NCBI GenBank assembly: GCA_035417425.1
Contig: DAOLPD010000176.1
Location: forward strand, 1 to 6,040
Origin: BRH-c25 sp035417425
GTDB lineage: Bacteria; Bacillota; Clostridia; Lutisporales; Lutisporaceae
DNA: 6,040 nucleotides
Reading direction: 5' to 3'
Part shown: positions 4,250 through 6,040 of the stretch, piece after piece
How positions within the stretch are numbered: position 1 is the stretch's first letter
How the letters are laid out: every line of letters begins with the position of its first letter
Position numbers and translations under genes: made by a program
The notes under the pieces: model-generated
Seen by the model: the letters and a program-made list of their open reading frames with translations, nothing else
Database searches by the model: none
What the model was told of the DNA's origin: nothing

Positions 4250-6040
4250 ATGAGAGCAAGAAGACTCCTATCGTTTCTGTTGTCTATTGTTTTAATCTTT
4301 TCCTTCCTTCCTGTGACAGTGGCGGCTGCTGATAGTCTGCCCGTATTTCCTGAGATTTCGGCAGAAGCCTTCGGTAAAATTACCGGAAATGACAATCCCC
4401 TAAAAAACATTTTTCAATTTTACAAAGAGCTGCCCCGATATGATTGGGGTCCGGATGCCCCTGAACCGGCTAAATTTGAAGGCGTCACTTACAAACTTGC
4501 GGACAATGTTGTAAAAGTAAACCCGGAGGTTACCAAGAACATTCGCTCAATCCGGCAGGTGCAAACCCAGGGCATCGCGGCTTCCGGCAGCATAGACGGA
4601 ATCATCGGTCAAGGTGGGCTGATAAAAGCTGATCAGCTCCAAGCTGCCGCAGGCCTTTCCGCAATCAAACCCGGCTCGGTATTTGTCGACCTGGAAAACG
4701 GTCTTGCTTTCAAAACCCCCACGCAGCCCTTTGAAGCAGGTGAGGAGTTCCAAGGGTATCTGCCTGTAATAAAACCTGAGATCCAGGAAGTAATCAAGGA
4801 TTTTAAAATCCCTTCCCAAACAGTTCAGTTGAATAAATCAAATATAGCACATTTTGCAGAAGATGCCGACGGGAACAAATTGGATAAATATCTGAAAAAA
4901 CCCGGTCAAACCTATGTCATGTCTCAGAATACAAGTACAGATATGGGACCCATTGGGCCCACTCACTTGAAAGACCCTATAGCAGAATTCTACTTCCCTT
5001 CAGAAGGAATTACGCTGAATGGCTCAACCCCCAGCGGGGGTGAGGTATCCATTAACGTCAAGGGTTACCTGGGAATTGGCGACATGTCCTTGAACGGATA
5101 TTACGATAAGTGGGACTATGCCTTATATTTTTCGATGGAAGAGGAAATGCAGCTTCAGGCTGTACTTGCTGCTGAGCTTAAAGAAGAAGTCCGTATACCG
5201 ATATTAGGGGTGGATATAGGCTTTAATTCGGACATCGGCAGTATTGCAGGAGGACTTTTTCTCATAGTAGGAATTGACGGTGATTTTACCCTCAGAATCG
5301 AATCCCGTCAGTGGACCACCCTTGATAAAGCAGGCTTGAAAGGCAAGAATTTCTTTTATGTGCCCTGTTCAATAAGGCCTTTGTTTACCCTTGGGGATTG
5401 CGGCTTTTCACTGGATTCCCAATTCAACGGCAAAATGAACGGGTATGTTAAGGCAGGAGCACTTCTTGAGCTGAACCTGCTGGGCCTCGATATAGTCGGG
5501 GCAGGTACATTTGTCGGTATGGGCGCAAATTCGGCTGTTGCAGGGGAATACATCGAGACGGATCTGTACGGGATTGTCCAGGCCTATGCGAAATTCCTCG
5601 GAAAGCAGAAGAATCTGATTAACTGGCAGCCGACAATAATGCATAAGAGACAGGCAAACACCGCCGGCTATATTGTAACCTTCAAAGAAGCCTGCGCCTA
5701 TCGGGACGAGGTGTGGGGCACCCTTTTCTTCGATGCAGGGGTGAAAGGCAATGTTCCGGAGCCAAACAAAGATATAACCCTGCATGTAAGGAATACCCAA
5801 GGTATTGAAAAAACCTATACGACGAAAACCACTGAAAACGGCAGTTTTCATTTCCCAGGGGTAGAATTGCGCAAGGATGACGACGTATATATCAGATTAC
5901 AGGAAAGAAACGGCACAGACATTGTCAGATCAGACTCAATAACCCCTACCTTCCCATTTGACAGTGTAATTGTACAAGAGGCTGACTTTTTCAATGACTA
6001 TGTCAAAGGCTATGTACCCTCAGTCATAGTTAAGGATTGG
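4250..6040 (+). CDS. large exported protein of unknown function, 3' end outside the window
   Basis: The frame is open for 597 codons to the right edge without a stop, so the protein is incomplete. ATG 4250 has GGAG (4238-4241) eight bases upstream. The N-terminus is a clear signal peptide: RARR at positions 2-5, a hydrophobic core at 6-21, and a probable cleavage after VAAA (A27, before D28). No lipobox cysteine is present. Residues 28-230 are mixed, with the segment AIKPGSVFVDLENGLAFKTPT suggesting a small beta domain. Residues 240-480 are rich in alternating hydrophobic strands and glycine, with no family I recognise. Residues 488-570 look like a carboxypeptidase-regulatory-like Ig-fold domain, with the typical TTENGSFHFPGVEL turn (527-540). 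The mature part has only three cysteines (373, 384, 482). It is probably cell-surface or secreted. It lies downstream of, but is transcribed separately from, the PAS-AraC gene, which may control it. No catalytic motif is visible. Confidence 0.88.
   Translation, partial: MRARRLLSFLLSIVLIFSFLPVTVAAADSLPVFPEISAEAFGKITGNDNPLKNIFQFYKELPRYDWGPDAPEPAKFEGVTYKLADNVVKVNPEVTKNIRSIRQVQTQGIAASGSIDGIIGQGGLIKADQLQAAAGLSAIKPGSVFVDLENGLAFKTPTQPFEAGEEFQGYLPVIKPEIQEVIKDFKIPSQTVQLNKSNIAHFAEDADGNKLDKYLKKPGQTYVMSQNTSTDMGPIGPTHLKDPIAEFYFPSEGITLNGSTPSGGEVSINVKGYLGIGDMSLNGYYDKWDYALYFSMEEEMQLQAVLAAELKEEVRIPILGVDIGFNSDIGSIAGGLFLIVGIDGDFTLRIESRQWTTLDKAGLKGKNFFYVPCSIRPLFTLGDCGFSLDSQFNGKMNGYVKAGALLELNLLGLDIVGAGTFVGMGANSAVAGEYIETDLYGIVQAYAKFLGKQKNLINWQPTIMHKRQANTAGYIVTFKEACAYRDEVWGTLFFDAGVKGNVPEPNKDITLHVRNTQGIEKTYTTKTTENGSFHFPGVELRKDDDVYIRLQERNGTDIVRSDSITPTFPFDSVIVQEADFFNDYVKGYVPSVIVKDW

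Noticed and set aside
4095..4250. Riboswitch or small RNA between the regulator and the exported-protein gene
   Set aside because: The only strong hairpin is the terminator at 4111-4150. The rest is explained by direct repeats and a promoter, and no riboswitch core could be recognised.
4242..4253. Mini-frame ATG-ATT-CTA-TGA overlapping the start codon at 4250
   Set aside because: Its ATG directly abuts GGAG with no spacer, so a ribosome would use ATG 4250 instead. A leader peptide is not supported.
4150..4410. 86-codon minus-strand frame over the exported-protein promoter
   Set aside because: It crosses a terminator, a promoter and the start of a real gene, and its translation shows no family features.
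5408..5851. 147-codon open frame on the minus strand
   Set aside because: It is antisense to the long exported-protein frame, which has a signal peptide, a ribosome site and a domain match. The antisense product is cysteine-rich and unlike any known protein.

Overview
The window looks like a chromosomal segment of a low-to-moderate GC Bacillota, most likely a clostridium. The evidence is AT-rich intergenic DNA, strong GGAGG-type ribosome binding sites, U-tract terminators, sigma-A-like promoters, and a GntR/YtrA regulator fused in an operon with an ABC exporter, an arrangement common in Clostridia. I cannot name a species. No mobile element, rRNA, tRNA or CRISPR array is visible.

Layout. The left part is on the minus strand. 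A three-gene operon runs from about 2186 down to 177: a YtrA-type GntR repressor (2135-1740), an ABC ATPase (1771-911) and a six-helix permease (893-177). It starts from a near-consensus promoter (2181-2209) whose -10 overlaps a 26-bp imperfect palindrome, a probable autoregulatory operator. It ends at a hairpin at 96-134. Upstream lie two more minus-strand genes, a short-chain flavodoxin (3106-2684) and a YbjQ/UPF0145 protein (2603-2283). They probably form one transcript that stops at a strong terminator (2220-2255). The first bases of the window carry a possible promoter reading out to the left.

The right part is on the plus strand. A PAS-AraC transcriptional regulator (3319-4095) is divergent from the flavodoxin and closed by a terminator (4111-4150). 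It is followed by a large exported protein with a signal peptide (from 4250). That frame stays open for 597 codons to the window edge and has a carboxypeptidase-regulatory-like (Ig-fold) domain near the visible end. Its main part matches no family I recognise.

How they may work together. The GntR protein probably represses its own ABC exporter operon. The AraC-type regulator sits directly upstream of the exported-protein gene, whose promoter has no good -35. In place of one there is a pair of 16-bp direct repeats, 14/16 identical and exactly 21 bp apart, the second just overlapping the -35 position. That geometry resembles the araI1-I2 activator site of the arabinose operon, so my main regulatory hypothesis is that the PAS-AraC protein activates the exported-protein gene. 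The regulator's own leader can form a hairpin that buries its ribosome binding site.
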